In this document: in pieces, positions 1-11,465 of the stretch
Numbering within the stretch: the first letter of the stretch is position 1
How the letters are laid out: each line of letters begins with the position of its first letter
Assembly (NCBI GenBank): GCA_021234155.1
Contig: JAJEKV010000032.1
Coordinates: 7,350,736 to 7,414,735, forward strand
Direction of reading: 5' to 3'
Length of the DNA stretch: 64,000 nt
DNA from: Isoetes taiwanensis
Taxonomy: Eukaryota > Streptophyta > Lycopodiopsida > Isoetales > Isoetaceae
The notes under the pieces: model-generated
What the model was told of the DNA's origin: nothing
The model's input: only the letters and a program-made list of their open reading frames with translations
Database searches by the model: none
Program-made: the position numbers and the translations under genes

Positions 1-424
1 AAAAAACGGACGCGTATTTTTATACGGCGGACCGTATGGGGCGCTGACGTGCTTATACGCGTTTTATTTTCAAAAAGAAACACCCTCGGATCGCCGGCCT
101 TTTTTTTTTTTCGGCTGTTGTCCGCTTTTTGCCCTCGGAGGCGTGCCCCTAGGGCATTTGGGAGGTGCCCGATCCATTGAAGCCGTTTTCGCCTTCATCC
201 GAACTACGTACAAAAAGTTATAGCTCTTCCAAACTTAGGTCTTCCAGTCGCCCTAAACTTCTTAAGAACTTACAATTTATTACATCCACCTAACACAGAA
301 CTAAATCACCAAAAAGTTAAGCAGTCCAACGAGCCTAAACTCCCACTCAACTACCGAGCTAACGGGTTAAAGATTTGGTCAGTGCTATGATTCCGGTCAA
401 CCAAAATCATGGCTCTGATACCAC
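1..424 (-). mobile_element. LTR retrotransposon leader region (partial, runs off left edge)
   Basis: This is the start of the internal region of a minus-oriented LTR element whose 5' LTR lies at 425-2004. A primer binding site sits directly against the LTR, and the sequence then continues leftwards out of the window. No gag or pol reading frame is recognisable in these 424 bases, which fits an untranslated leader. The family (copia or gypsy) cannot be decided from this piece. Confidence 0.7.
410..423 (-). promoter_or_regulatory. Primer binding site, initiator tRNA-Met type
   Basis: Read on the minus strand this is TGGTATCAGAGCCA, the plant LTR-element primer binding site complementary to the 3' end of initiator tRNA-Met. 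It begins one base inside the LTR end. It fixes the orientation of the element (minus) and identifies 425-2004 as its 5' LTR. Confidence 0.85.
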
Positions 425-2004
425 TGTGACGCTCCCTGAAATATACGACCCTCGGACGATATACACGGGGACTTTCCCTCCCATGGCGACCAACTCGCCA
501 TGAGCAGGGCCCTCCGTCTATTTCGAGCCATCTATAATATGATGCTCGAAAGAAGGACACGAAGGGGTCATTCGGCCCACGCCTTCAATGGGGCTCCTAC
601 GTCGCGGAAGCGTGAATACATGTTAGCACACATCATAAATCATATATAAATAACCACCACGAAGGGTGGCATATCCATCCAAATACCAACGACAAAGAAT
701 ATGCATCTTAACCTAGGAAAACACCCCAAACCCATGGTTCTACCCGGTTCGAGACTCGGTGAGGATCGATTGGGACCGGCTAGGCCTCAAGAGATCAGCC
801 GAGGCCGAATCTTGACATGGCGTTGGTGGCATAGAACATTGGCTAGGGTTGTCCACTCCATCCGCCCCTCACGTGCACACTGCGGATGGGTCAATTCACG
901 CTATGGCGTCGCTATAGCCTTCCAGGAGACGCCTTGGGCTCGAGGCATCACCTGGCGAGCCTACCCGGGGTTCATGAAGTCCCGGTCCGATGAGGGCGGT
1001 CGGAAGCGTCCCCTTCCGGAATCACGGTGGCTCCATGGGCGAGCTAGAGAATACGTGCCGCATCCGGCGACCCCGCATCCGTGCCGACTTACTCACCCTA
1101 AATCTACTCAAAGTGCAAGGTGCCCCATACGGATCACACCTTCCCACCCGGGGAGTGTCGGACCCATACCCGGCCCTCGTGGCCGGCTATCGAGGTCTAG
1201 CTCGCTATAGGAGTCCCGGAGCCTTTTATGTTAGTGCAAGACCCCACCTCCACTTCCACCTTTGTGTTCCTTGTGCGGTGCTAAGCCCGGTACCATAGCA
1301 TCTATGACCCGGTGGGCTCTTGTGCACAGGCCGCATCTAATGGGAATATCTGGGGGCTCTATCTAGGAGCATACTACAATACATGGGCTCGAGAGGTCTC
1401 TACCCCGTAATCCCCCATCTCCAGGAGTGCTAACTAAGCAAAGAACTACTAAACCATCAACCAAAGCACGTCATGAGGAGACTAGAGATAAGAATACTCA
1501 CCATATCAATCAAGGGTTAGTCTAACGGGTAAACCCGGAGAAAAACAGAGAGAGAACACACCCGAGAGGCTATGCTATAAATCAACAAAGTAACCCCTCT
1601 TGACTAACCGTCAAATCGGTCTTGGGCTCCTCCATCTCGACTAACTGAAGGGCTTACCGGCACTTTGCTCCTCCTCCTCCATCCCCAATTGCTCCCAATT
1701 CGAATTGGGGCACAAAAGCCCTAATTTGGGTGTCCAAAATGGAAACCCTACCTTGCCCAATCGATTTGGGCCAGGTGGCATGCTCTAGATTGGTTAATAT
1801 TAGCTAATTTGGTATTTTAGCCCTTTTTAATATTAGGATAAGCCCTAAATTCGAATTAGGGTTTTGGTTAGGTTTCCACCTTTATAATTTAATTATTAAC
1901 ATAGCTAACCTTAGCTTATGAATAATTAATGTGCCATTAATTATTCATAGTGACGTGTCACGTATTTATACTTAAATATGCGTATAAATATGTGGAACGT
2001 CACA
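425..2004 (-). mobile_element. 5' LTR, 1580 bp, minus orientation
   Basis: The segment begins TGTGACGCTCC and ends GGAACGTCACA, so it has TG...CA ends and a perfect 7-bp terminal inverted repeat (TGTGACG/CGTCACA). A tRNA-Met primer binding site lies beside the left end. Bases 2005-2009 (gactt) would be one copy of a 5-bp target duplication; the other lies outside the window. The middle (about 700-1300) is GC-rich and open by chance in several frames, but none of those frames resembles a protein. The other LTR is outside the window, so age cannot be estimated. Confidence 0.8.
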
Positions 2005-3257
2005 GACTTGAGTCCGTAGGTCATGCCAGACTAGGGTTCATAACCTAAGCTGTTGTTATCTTTACGTTTCCTTTTGCTTTATGAGTTCTTGATAGAGTTG
2101 GTTTATTTTCATCGAATTGAGTCCGTTGGGTCATGCCTTTCTATCAGCAATAGTCGGTATTTTGTGGATTCATTTGGTTATAGGTCACTTAGTTAAGCAT
2201 AGATGCTCCTTTACTTGACTGTATTTAGTAAGTCTTCGATTTTAGTGCAGAGGACAATAAATCTTCGAGAGATAAGATGGAACCCATTATTCTTGACTAT
2301 AATAAATTGTTTCAGCTAGGTGTTCATGCTATCAAGCTAACAGGGAAAGTGATTGTAGAAACATCTCATTGATGGGTTGTGAGTGTACAACAATGTGTTG
2401 TGTTTATACGGGAATACAATTAAAGAGGGCCCAACAAGGCGGTATTGTTTTGACATCCCATACCATTACAAAATCTGGCTTGGATTATGCAAAGAAAAGG
2501 CTACTACTTTCCAAAGACTTGAGTTGGGTTCAATTTGCACCACAATTGATGGAGAGCAATCAAAATGGACTAGAACTCTCACTAGTAGGTTTTGGGCCTG
2601 GAAATAACTTCATACAAGAGCTTGGGTAGCCTTCCCTATCCCCCTCCAACCCCTCCCCCCCCACACACACACACAAAGCAAGGAAAAAAAAAGGGAGAAA
2701 AAACCTCCACTTATACAGCAAAACACCCATTTTGGCGCTTAAAAGTACACGCGACAAATACAATGGAACTCCTCTAACCTGTAGCGAAGCTATTCTAATC
2801 CGAAAAGGATAGGGTGCAGGGGAATGGACGGATTTTAGGTGCAAGGGGAATCAAGCGGAGGATGGGTTTTAGGGTTCTTGGTTCCCTTGTTGGGTTGATT
2901 CATCCACATCCCTCCCCCCCCAACTTTGGGTTGAATCCGCCGGTTTCTGGTCTGTGGATCCATGTGCTTCTTGTCCAATCCATTGGTTTCTTCTGGTTGA
3001 ATCTGTGTGTTCGTCTGTGACAAAAATAAATAAAAATAAAAAACTGTCCGTAAAAAATGTATGTGAGTCAAAATAGTTGATAGTTGATAGGAATGCTTAT
3101 GAGTGCTACTAGTTGATAGGAATACTTATAAGTGCTTATAGTTAATAGGAATGCTTATAAGTGCTACTACCATTCGTATAATACTTGGTGAAATGTGGAT
3201 CTTAGTCTCTCGAACTCGCGTCTATGAATATAAATTTACTTGCAAGATTAGTTGTAC
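2005..3257. other. Intergenic stretch with simple and short tandem repeats
   Basis: No gene could be assigned. Bases 2443-2607 (+) read as a coherent, protein-like stretch of about 55 residues (DIPYHYKIWLGLCKEKATTF), which may be an old coding fragment; I do not recognise it. There is a C/CA-rich simple repeat at about 2640-2680. Three to four degenerate copies of an element of about 30 bp (GTTGATAGGAATGCTTATAAG) lie at 3068-3178. Confidence 0.4.
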
Positions 3258-3870
3258 TAAGGGTCAATTCCCACTGGCGGTTAAGTTAGGTTAAATGTGG
3301 CAAATAATGGAAACTTGCTTTCACATTAACACTTAAGTTACTACTAGTGAAGTTAGGATTTAGTTAAATTTTAACTATGATTAACTTAACAAGGTCATTT
3401 TCATTCTGATAATAGTTAAGTTAAGTTTATTTAAAACTTTAACTGGTCCCCTTATTTTAAACTAGAAGTTAAGTGATCTAGGAGAGGTACACTTAACTCA
3501 GTTAAGCACTAACTTAACATAACTGTTAAGTGAGAAAGGTTAACAATATAGTTAGGTTAATTATGTTTTATATAAAAATGCATATTTCTTGTTGCCGCTT
3601 TCAACATCTAGGAATATGCATTTGCATATTATTATGTGTGTAGTCATATTTTGTTTTATAGCTCTTTCAATAATTGCTTGGTGTTTTCATGATGGAAGGA
3701 CCCCTCATTTCTAACAAATTAGTTGCAAAGTCTAGCACTACGTTTGTGTTAACCTTAGGTGCATATTACTTATTAATTAGTGTGCACTGTTGGTAGTTGG
3801 CATTTTTTTTCTAATAGAACTCTCCTTAAACATAAATTCTTAACTGGCAGTGTGAAACAAGCATACTTAA

Positions 3871-4222
3871 TCGCATCGATCCGAGACATCGGATCGCCAT
3901 TCTAGAATGGGACGAGCATGCATGTCGTGCATGCATGCAGGCGGCGCATGCCCGTTTGGGTTGGGAGTTCGCTATTTCAGGCGCGTTTCTGCATCCACGT
4001 CTCATCGGCGCTTCCTCTTCTCTCAGCAGTACCTTATTCTCTTTGAATTGTTTCCAGGCAGGGGAGGGGCTTCTTTCTGCCTGGTTTAGCCAATTTGGCG
4101 TTTCTTTCTTGCTATCCTTTTCCGGCCTTTGGCCTCGTCCTGTGACCTTCGTCCTCGATCCTAGTTTGTAAGGAAGTTCCGGTAGTGGTGGTTTGTTGGT
4201 TTTCTGAGTCCCATTCTAGAAT
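3871..4222 (-). mobile_element. Hairpin-ended element, short unit (locus 1)
   Basis: In its own (minus) orientation the unit begins TTCTAGAATGGGACTC and ends with an inverted copy of that sequence. A terminal hairpin follows: CGATCCGA-loop-TCGGATCG at 3877-3896, a perfect 8-bp stem with a 4-base loop. Thus the inverted repeat is terminal at one end and subterminal at the other. This is the layout of Helitron2/Helentron-type (HLE2) elements; the assignment is inference. Alternating ATGCATGC motifs sit just inside the hairpin end. The reading frames inside it recur in each copy and look non-coding. Confidence 0.6.
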
Positions 4223-4914
4223 CGCATCGATCCGAGACATCGGATCGCCATTCTAGAATGGGACGAGCATGCATGTCGTGCATGCATGCTGGCGGCGTAT
4301 GCCCGTTTGGGTTGGGAGTTCGCTATTTCAGTAGCGTTTACGCATCCACGCCTCATCGGCGCTTCCTCTTCTCTCGCCAGCATACCTTATTCTCTTTGAA
4401 CCCACCCTCCCCCCTTCTTTGTTTATTGTATTTTGTACAAGTTTACGTTTTTATCATGTTTTCCACCCATTTGGTCGATGCTTTTTCCACCCGGGTGATG
4501 CTATTCTACGGTATATTTGTGTTGTCGATTTTGTTGTGTTGGTGATGTGCGGAATGCAGGTGGGGGCGGCATCCGTTTCGACTTCTTCATCAAGGGGTTT
4601 TGGGAGCGATTTTATGCCTTACGTTTGTCTAAGCCCCTTGCCGAAGGCTTATCACTAGGGTTTTTCCTCGAAAACCCGAAAGGGCGGGGTTTTTTAATCC
4701 CGGTGATAAGCTTTCGGCAGGTACATCAGCCACTCATCTATTAGCATTGTATTTTTTTGGGGTCCAAATGATATAATTGGATTTCCCTTTATTTTTCGTG
4801 GGTAGTTCGCGTGTGGCGGCTACCCACTGTCCACCATTGTAGAAAATCTGCTGAGATGAATGAGAAGCCTATCTACGGGCGGTTTGTTGGTTTCTGCGAG
4901 TCCCATTCTAAAAT
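4223..4914 (-). mobile_element. Hairpin-ended element, long unit (locus 1)
   Basis: This is joined directly to the short unit and has the same ends: hairpin at 4228-4247, and the TTCTAGAATGGG-type end near 4900-4914 with one substitution. It has extra internal sequence absent from the short unit. That includes a long stem (GCCGAAGGCTTATCAC near 4640 against its complement near 4710) and a GGGTAG/CTACCC hairpin near 4801-4830. No protein is encoded. The same long-plus-short pair recurs at 21705-22755 and 29404-31131. Confidence 0.6.
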
Positions 4915-5146
4915 ACTAAACTAACTTAGCACTTTAACTACTAGTGTGAATCATCAACACAAGCTTTAAGTCAATCTTTTATTTCTAACTTAATGGGCAT
5001 AATGGGAATGCAATTTTTCATGCATCGTTAAGTTAGTTCTAATTTAACCACCTCAATGGGAAACTAGAAGTTTTTTCTAGTTAGGTTAAGAGATAACTAA
5101 ACAGTTAAGCTAACTTAACTTAATGGCGAGTAGGAAATGACCCTAA

Positions 5147-6170
5147 ATCTCTATAATTATTATGATGTACAATTCATGTTGTGATATTATGGAAGTGAAA
5201 TGTGTAAAACTTCATGGATTTCAATGTCTTTATGAACTCAAGTCTATGAATATAAGTATATGTCTAAAAAACAATGTCTTTACTAACTTTGTCTAGGAAT
5301 ATAAGTATAAGTCTATATAGATATGCCTTTCTTGATCTAGTTTAATGTGCAGGTAAAATATTATATACTACAATTGCAATTGAAGTAATGACTTCTTTTT
5401 CACAACGTCATGCAAACTAAGAGAAATAACATCAAAATACATCCGCAAAATTTAAAAATAGGAAGTGGATTTTTTTCAATTTAATTGCATAAGGCATCGG
5501 TTGTCATGCTCATTCTAGTGGATTTGCCCGTCAAAATGGGTAGAACAAAATTTTTTGTACTGCAATTAGTCAAATGCCCATCATATGGCTAGATAGAAAT
5601 CTAGGTTTGCCTGTCTTTTTTTTTTCCCTATAGTCCATCAATATAATATTTTGTGTCATATGGTATATCGCCAAAATGCTAAGAGTGCTACAAGAGCTTG
5701 TATGAACCTAGAGACACTTGATGCACTTATAATGGTGTCATTATGGGATGCACCATTTATATCCGTAAATTGGCCATCAGGTTTAAAAGATTGGTTATGC
5801 ATGGAGAGCAATGCCGCTTGTAAGTTGATCAATTTGTGTTTCTAAACTTACTCCTGTACTCTTTTTTGGTACGGATCTATCTAGCACTTGTTAACATATA
5901 ATTTATGAGTTGTATTATGAGGTATAGTGCAAGTAATGCAAATGTGTATTTGTTTATGCTTTTCGATTAAAATTTTGGATTATGTCATATTGAACTTTTG
6001 TGTGACATATTGAAGGGTTAGAAGTTGAAAACTTTCTGTGATGGGAAAAGGCATAAAATATGTTGCCTCTCCTTAGAAAATCGTCAAATTTAAACAGTGT
6101 AGCAGGCCACTAGTTGAGAGAATCTAGGCTGTAAATTTTTCGAGATAAATTAAGTAGATAGATAGGGAGT
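5147..6170. other. Intergenic, nothing recognised
   Basis: AT-rich sequence between the TIR element and the LRR gene. A 64-codon frame at 5651-5845 (+) has no recognisable domain. It probably includes the LRR gene's promoter, but no clear TATA box or leader could be fixed. Confidence 0.3.
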
Positions 6171-6224
6171 TCTGTTCGCCTCCGTGGACATTAAAATATA
6201 CTTCCTTCCTTCCTTCCTTCCTTT
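6171..6224 (+). mobile_element. LINE 3' end, heavily 5'-truncated
   Basis: GCCTCCGTGGACATTAAAAT is followed by a (TTCC)n tail. This is the same 3' terminus seen on the minus strand at 10298, 10616 and 25583. Only the last 30 or so bases of the element plus its tail remain. It lies in the upstream or leader region of the LRR gene. Confidence 0.6.
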
Positions 6225-6455
6225 GTCTTTCTCGAAAGACTGATATTAGGTTGATGGAAAGACAAGGGAAGGCACATCGGGTGAGGTTTAGAATTGAATT
6301 CAATGTGTTTTTATCGTCGTTTAGAAGAGACCAAGAAAGATAGCCTCCCCGCGTACAATACGACCCAACCATTGACTCAACTGCATCTATATGGAAAACC
6401 AAACCTGCAAAAAAACATATTCACCTTATTATTCTGCCTTGAGAAGACCGTATCT

Positions 6456-9400
6456 ATGGAGCGCCATGCTCAACACTGGAACTCCGACGGATGGGCCGAC
6501 TGTGGCAAGGCACTAGTTCCCCTACCACCACATCACCTTTGCCTCAAGCTACGCTCCCAACCAGAGCTTCTCAAGTCGCTGTTACAAGGCAAGTCCCATT
6601 TCTTAAAACAATTTACAGCTTTAGACTTAAGCAGTTGCAACATCAACAGTGAAGTACTCCAAGATCTGATCTCGTACTTGCAAACTCATAGAGTTTCTCT
6701 AACCATGCTGGATTTGAGTGATAATTTTATCGATGACTATGGAATCGACGCATTAAGTAGTGCCTTGCAAATTGGCAAGTTCAAGTTGAAAATTTTGGAA
6801 CTGAGGAATAATAAAGTTACAGATAGGGGTTGCGGGGTCCTTGCACATCTTTTGGATTGGACAGATTGTGGTTTAGAAAGTTTAGGGCTTTATGGTAATC
6901 CAATTACAGAAATAGGTGTGCAGCATTTAAGTCAGGCAATTGTCAGTATAGATTGCAAGCTTAAGAGGCTTAATCTTGGTTCTACAGGTATGTTTTTTCC
7001 AATAATTCCTCAGCTTCTTCAAGGCTCGCTGCAGACCCTAAGCCTCTGTTGTAATTTTAATGAATGTCTTGAACCTCTTCTTCCCTGTGATTTTGAGTCC
7101 TTTCTTTGGCTCTGCAACCCTCACTGCTTCATTACTCGCCTCGAGTTGTCTAACAACATACTTGAAGCTAAATCTGTTGATATATTGGCCCATGTTATCA
7201 CCTCTCCAATATGCCAGATTAATTATCTTGACCTTGAAGGTACTATCCTTCAGACAACTGCCTTCTTTGGTCTTGTTGAGGCCCTTAGAAGTCCTGTTTG
7301 TAAAGTGAGATTTCTTGTGCTGTCCAGAAATGTTCTTGGGGACGAGGAGATAAGAAACCTTGCAGATGCTTTAACAGATGAGAATTGCAAGATGAGTGGT
7401 CTAGTGTTGTGTAAAAATGCATTTGGTGATGCAGGATTGATGGCATTGGCACAGGCCGTTCAAAATCCAAATTGCAAGTTAATACAACTAGACATACGGG
7501 ATAATTCATATACTAAGATGGGTCTCAGTATCCTCCTCCTCCATGCTAAAGAGTCAAGACCACATGGACAACAAGGTGGCCTCAACATCGTGCATGACAT
7601 AGATATGGAAGACATGGGATTTGGGCCCTTGAGAAAAACAATAGAGGAACCTCATGAATTTCCAGAAATGCCTAAGAAACCGCAAACGACTTGCAAGGAA
7701 AATGGACATCAAAGTAAGAAAACTGCTAGTAATTTTGGATTTTTCAATTTGGCATGTCCCTTATACATCTAAACCAAAACAATGTTGCAGGTTCAAGGAA
7801 AGGCCAGAAAGTAACATCATGCATGCCCATCAATGATGAAGGTGAGTTTGCACATCTATCTTCATATAAATTAGAAGAAACACACACACACATGCATGGC
7901 GCACGCACTAACGTACAGATATAATATACTCAGGGAGAGAGTTTGTGTAAATATGGTTGCATGCATTAACTGGGCTTACTGTAAATTTGAAAGTTATTTG
8001 GATATGCTTTATCTTATATGCATCCTGATTTGTGAATGGTGACAACGTAATTATAAAGTAAACCTACTATTAGCATAGCCTTCGCCATGTTTATTTCCGG
8101 CGTTATGAGACTAAAGCCATTTGGACATTCATCCTATGCCGTATGGATCTGCTGGAACGCATCCACGACTGTTCCATATTTTACCCAATTCATTTATTCT
8201 ACCTGAGTGAGCCAAAGAAAGGGCCAATCACATGTCAAAATAGTGTATATTATTTTGTGATACTAATCTCTTGCCCATCGCGGTTGTAGTCTAATGGTAA
8301 GGCCTTGGATTGGGGTGATCCCCACCGGGTTCAAAACCCACTAACTACCATTGGGTAGTGTTCTCTTAAGGTCTTATTTTTCCGCATCTCTTTCCCTGGA
8401 GTCACAAATGGTAACACCAATAGTCATATTCTTTTTACACAAGTGGAAAATCTTACGTATCCTATGCCCTTTGCCCTGGAGTCAGAAATGCAACTAAGTT
8501 ATGTCTTGAGGTTTAGCTTACTAATTCTTTTTGCTAAAGTAGAGATTTGCATTATTTCTTAACCTTTATTAGCCATGAGAAATATAATTCTTCTTAAGGT
8601 CTTATTTTTCTAGGACTGTAAGATTAGTACCATCAAGTGGTAAAACTTCCGCATCTCTTTCCCTGGAGTCACAAACGGTACCAATAGTCATATTCTTTTT
8701 ACACAAGTGGAAAATCTTACGTATCCTATGCCCTTTGCCCTGGAGTCATAAATGCAACTAAGTTATGTCTTGAGGTTTAGCTTACTAATTCTTTTTGCTA
8801 AAGTAGAGATTTGCATTATTTCTTAACCTTTATTAGCCATGAGAAATATAATTCTTCGTTGCATTCCATGTCAAACCATCAGCCCTTGTTTTCCTCTCTG
8901 AAATAATTTATTTTCAGAAAGTAATAACCGATCCCTTAGTAGAAAGTGAGAGGACCTCTTACAGTCTGGTCTATGATTGAACTAAAGAGGTTGAAGTGAG
9001 AGGCTGAACGTATTCTTAGACATGTCTTATATTTTAAAGGCATTGCCCTTTGGAACACCATCCAATGGTGAGAGAGCTAAAACTGGCCTCTGGAACTAGA
9101 TACAAATTTTGAAGGAAAAAGTTGTTTTGCATTAGAACCACAAGGAAGAAGTAATAGTATATAAGAAAATGTGTCATATCTATCGTATTGTAATATGAAT
9201 GAACTGTATGAATGAATGCATGGATCATGTGGTGCATTTTCCCATTTACACACTTCTATCTACCAGTTTCTATTCATTGAGGTTCAGTTTCTATTCATTG
9301 AGGTTCAGAAATGTGCAATGTCGCATCTTCATTTTACACAATACATTTTTGCATCATATAACATTGCATGTTGACCTAATTTAACTAGCCTATGTCCACC

Positions 9401-10205
9401 CCCCACGTTTGTTATAGATGCCTTTGCCTTCTAGTTGGGCCCCGAGTCTTTCCTCCTCCTTTGGGTTTTAGACGTGTTAGATACTGATTCTTCCTTCTTT
9501 TTTAACCCATATATTCACTTGTGGAGGCATTGTAAAGAATTCTTATTATTGCTATATACTTTGTACAATGCACTGGCCCTCCAACTTCTTCCTTCTTATT
9601 TATTAGATATCTTCATAGACTGCCTTCCCATCATCTACTTAAGGAAAATAAAATATTTTTCTTACAAAACTCACAAAACATTTAGAGTATAGATTACACT
9701 TTATTATGTGGAAAAAAGCAACTCAATGTTTAAATTAAGGACATGATTTGTAGCTTGATGCATTTCTATTAATGCTTGATGGTGCTTTTTTTTAGGGGAT
9801 GACATTGATGCTAAGGATTTAGAGACTCATATACCAATAAAGAAAAGAAGTTTTCTTAGGCGAGTAAGATTATCATTGCTTCGTGTTTTTTGTAAAAAGC
9901 CATAACACGAGAATTACGATTCAGTCTCATATTACTGGCATAGTAGAGTGTTCTTTTTGAGAGAATTAATAGCATTTTTTACCTTCAACAATTTAAATCC
10001 GTGTACATATTCAATCATGGATTGGAATAAATGTTCGAGAATTTATACCTTGAAGTTCCTTTTCTTGTTCTTTTAATTCAATAGTGTTAATTGCCTTCCT
10101 TTTTTTTCTTTATTGAAGCGTATCTATTCGATAAATGCAAGTCCAAAGGGAACATTTATATGAAATGGTTTCTCTATCACATGATTTTACCAGGATCAAC
10201 TTTGA
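6456..10205 (+). CDS. Ribonuclease-inhibitor-type leucine-rich repeat protein, 4-exon model
   Basis: Exon 1 carries nearly all of the protein: about ten repeats of the RI/NLRC3 type (LxxLxLxxNxIxxxGxxxLAxAL), starting near residue 50, with no NB-ARC, kinase or membrane segment. Such proteins are usually protein-binding scaffolds; the partner is unknown. The start is ATG 6456 (MERHAQHW); an in-frame ATG at 6303 would add 51 residues without LRR character. The open frame runs to 7772, but AAA|GTAAGA at 7713 and a TTGCAG acceptor at 7790 suggest splicing. The proposed exons are 6456-7713, 7791-7841 (donor AAG|GTGAGT) and 9796-9863 (CGA|GTAAGA), all keeping frame and adding a basic, polar tail (SSRKGQKV, IKKRSF). 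The last exon (10194-10205, then a stop) is the weakest part. Intron 2 is about 1.95 kb and repeat-bearing. Total is about 462 residues. Confidence 0.75.
8281..8352 (+). other. tRNA-like sequence (tRNA pseudogene or SINE head)
   Basis: TAGTCTAATGG resembles an internal A box. About 35 bases on, CGGGTTCAAAACCC forms a T-arm with a B-box-like core, and GGGG-TGAT-CCCC forms a hairpin between them. The acceptor stem is poor, so it is unlikely to be a working tRNA. It lies in intron 2 of the LRR gene. Confidence 0.35.
8366..8860 (+). repeat. Direct duplication of about 215 bp in an intron
   Basis: Bases from about 8378 to 8593 are repeated nearly base for base at 8647-8858, beginning CCGCATCTCTTTCCCTGG and ending at AATATAATTCTTC. 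The period is 269 bp and the intervening 50 bases are partly shared with the 5' edge. Both copies lie in intron 2 of the LRR gene; high identity implies a recent tandem event. No coding potential. Confidence 0.85.
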
Positions 10206-10297
10206 ATGCATCCTCTGAGACCAAATCTAAGCCACCAAGATAGGAACCATAAGAACTAGAATATCAAATATATAAATGCTAAATTCCTTAATTTATA

Positions 10298-10497
10298 AGG
10301 AAGGAAGGAAGGAAGGAAGTATATTTTAACGTCCACGGAGGCCAACTGGCCTATGAGACGGTGAGTACAACAATATAGCGGAAAGTTTCCAAACACAAAA
10401 GAAAACCACAGAAACCCTGTACATGTGTCTCTACCACTGGGATGAAAAAACCTTGTAGTAGGCGTTGAGAGGCCCTATCTGGGCGCTCAAAAGAAGC
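10298..10497 (-). mobile_element. LINE 3' end with (TTCC)n tail
   Basis: On the minus strand about 180 bp of LINE 3' untranslated sequence ends in GGCCTCCGTGGACGTTAAAAT, followed by a TTCC microsatellite tail at 10298-10319. It shares the stretch GGTTTTTTCATCCCAGT with the longer copy at 25583-26265. 5'-truncated, no coding part left. Confidence 0.65.
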
Positions 10498-10615
10498 AAT
10501 ACACAATGGTTTGCAAAAACATAGTACTATTAAAAAAAGCTGTTCCTCAGAAATCGAGCTTGAGTAATGCACTGAACATTCAAACATAGGATTCAAGAGA
10601 AAAAACACAAAATTT

Positions 10616-11465
10616 AAGAATATAATAGAATAGAATAAAGTTTTTATCGTCCACGGAGACCAATTGGCCTATGGGACTAAACAGGGCCTTGACAAAGCGT
10701 ATTCTTGTCCGGGTTAACCCCCCAGAAGGGTTGTTTGGGGGAAAACCATGACAGGAATAGGTTTGCTGTCAAACTGTACAAATACAAATACAAATATATA
10801 TATCATGGGGGAGATATATATGTACACGTATCAGGTAAGTGCCCGAAGGCCAAGCTGATCTCGGCGATCCATGATCTCATGAAGATATGATTCCAACCTT
10901 CATACCGACGTGCTCAGCATCTCATGCAGAGGCTGGCCAGGGCGGACCAGCTCAGCATAGCGTATCCGAATGTCATCATATGCTGGACAACTCTGAAGGG
11001 TGTGGCATTCGTCTTCCACGGCTCCAATCTAGCAGCGATGGCAAAGCCTCTCCTGACGCAACTCCCCGGTGTGCACCTATACGAATAGAGGCAATGGATC
11101 TGTGTAGGTAGATTGCGGGCCCTGGCTCAACATGGAATGTATATGGCATTGATAATGTGCCGTCTTGACCTGTTCAAGGGTGTTGGCATCCCATAGCTTA
11201 CTGAGGAAGCATGACCAATGAACAGAATGAAGTGTCATCAAGTATTCCAGCATTGCACATCCTGGAATATTGCAGTGCCTCTTCAACTCCTGCAGTCTTG
11301 TATGCGCCAGTTCTCAAATAGATAACCCTCAAAACTTGTCCATGTCTTATCCATTGCAGTCTGTCTGTAGTACCCTAATTGTCTCAGCACGCTGGATAGC
11401 AAATTATTAGGATCAAATCCAGAACCATGCTTTGAATTGGAAAAAAGAGAGGCGTTTAAATTCAT
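10616..11465 (-). pseudogene. LINE 3' fragment, decayed reverse-transcriptase C-terminus
   Basis: The minus strand holds broken frames: WTSFEGYLFENWRIQD (about 11330), then SKLWDANTLEQVKTAHY (about 11190). The second matches TTLWDATTRAKPKTEHY in the copy at 25583-26265. The 3' end again reads CTCCGTGGACGATAAAA but has a TTCTA-type tail instead of TTCC. Frameshifts and stops show it is dead. It lies directly behind another truncated copy in the same orientation. Confidence 0.6.

Larger units (their letters stand above)
3261..5143. mobile_element. PIF/Harbinger-like non-autonomous TIR element, with a nested insertion
   Basis: The termini are inverted copies: GGGTCAATTCCCACT at 3261 and the complement of GGGTCATTTCCTACT ending at 5143, about 26 of 32 positions matching. 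They are bounded by TAA on both sides (3258-3260 and 5144-5146), the 3-bp TWA duplication typical of PIF/Harbinger and Tourist elements. Both arms are packed with TTAAGTTA-type motifs in opposite orientation, so the element could fold back. No transposase is present. The interior 3871-4914 is a separate nested insertion, leaving an original element of roughly 0.8 kb. Confidence 0.7.

Noticed and set aside
701-1298. Long GC-rich open frames on the plus strand
   Set aside because: They lie inside an LTR of minus orientation and have low-complexity, Arg/Pro-rich composition without any domain; chance frames.
3907-4658. Recurrent open frames (MGRACMSCMHAGG-type) in the hairpin-ended elements, also at 22477-22719 and 29440-29664
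   Set aside because: They follow from the conserved DNA repeat and the ATGC palindromes, are not maintained in one frame among copies, and resemble no protein.
8281-8352. Functional tRNA gene
   Set aside because: The acceptor stem does not pair well and no anticodon loop of correct size fits; annotated as tRNA-like only.
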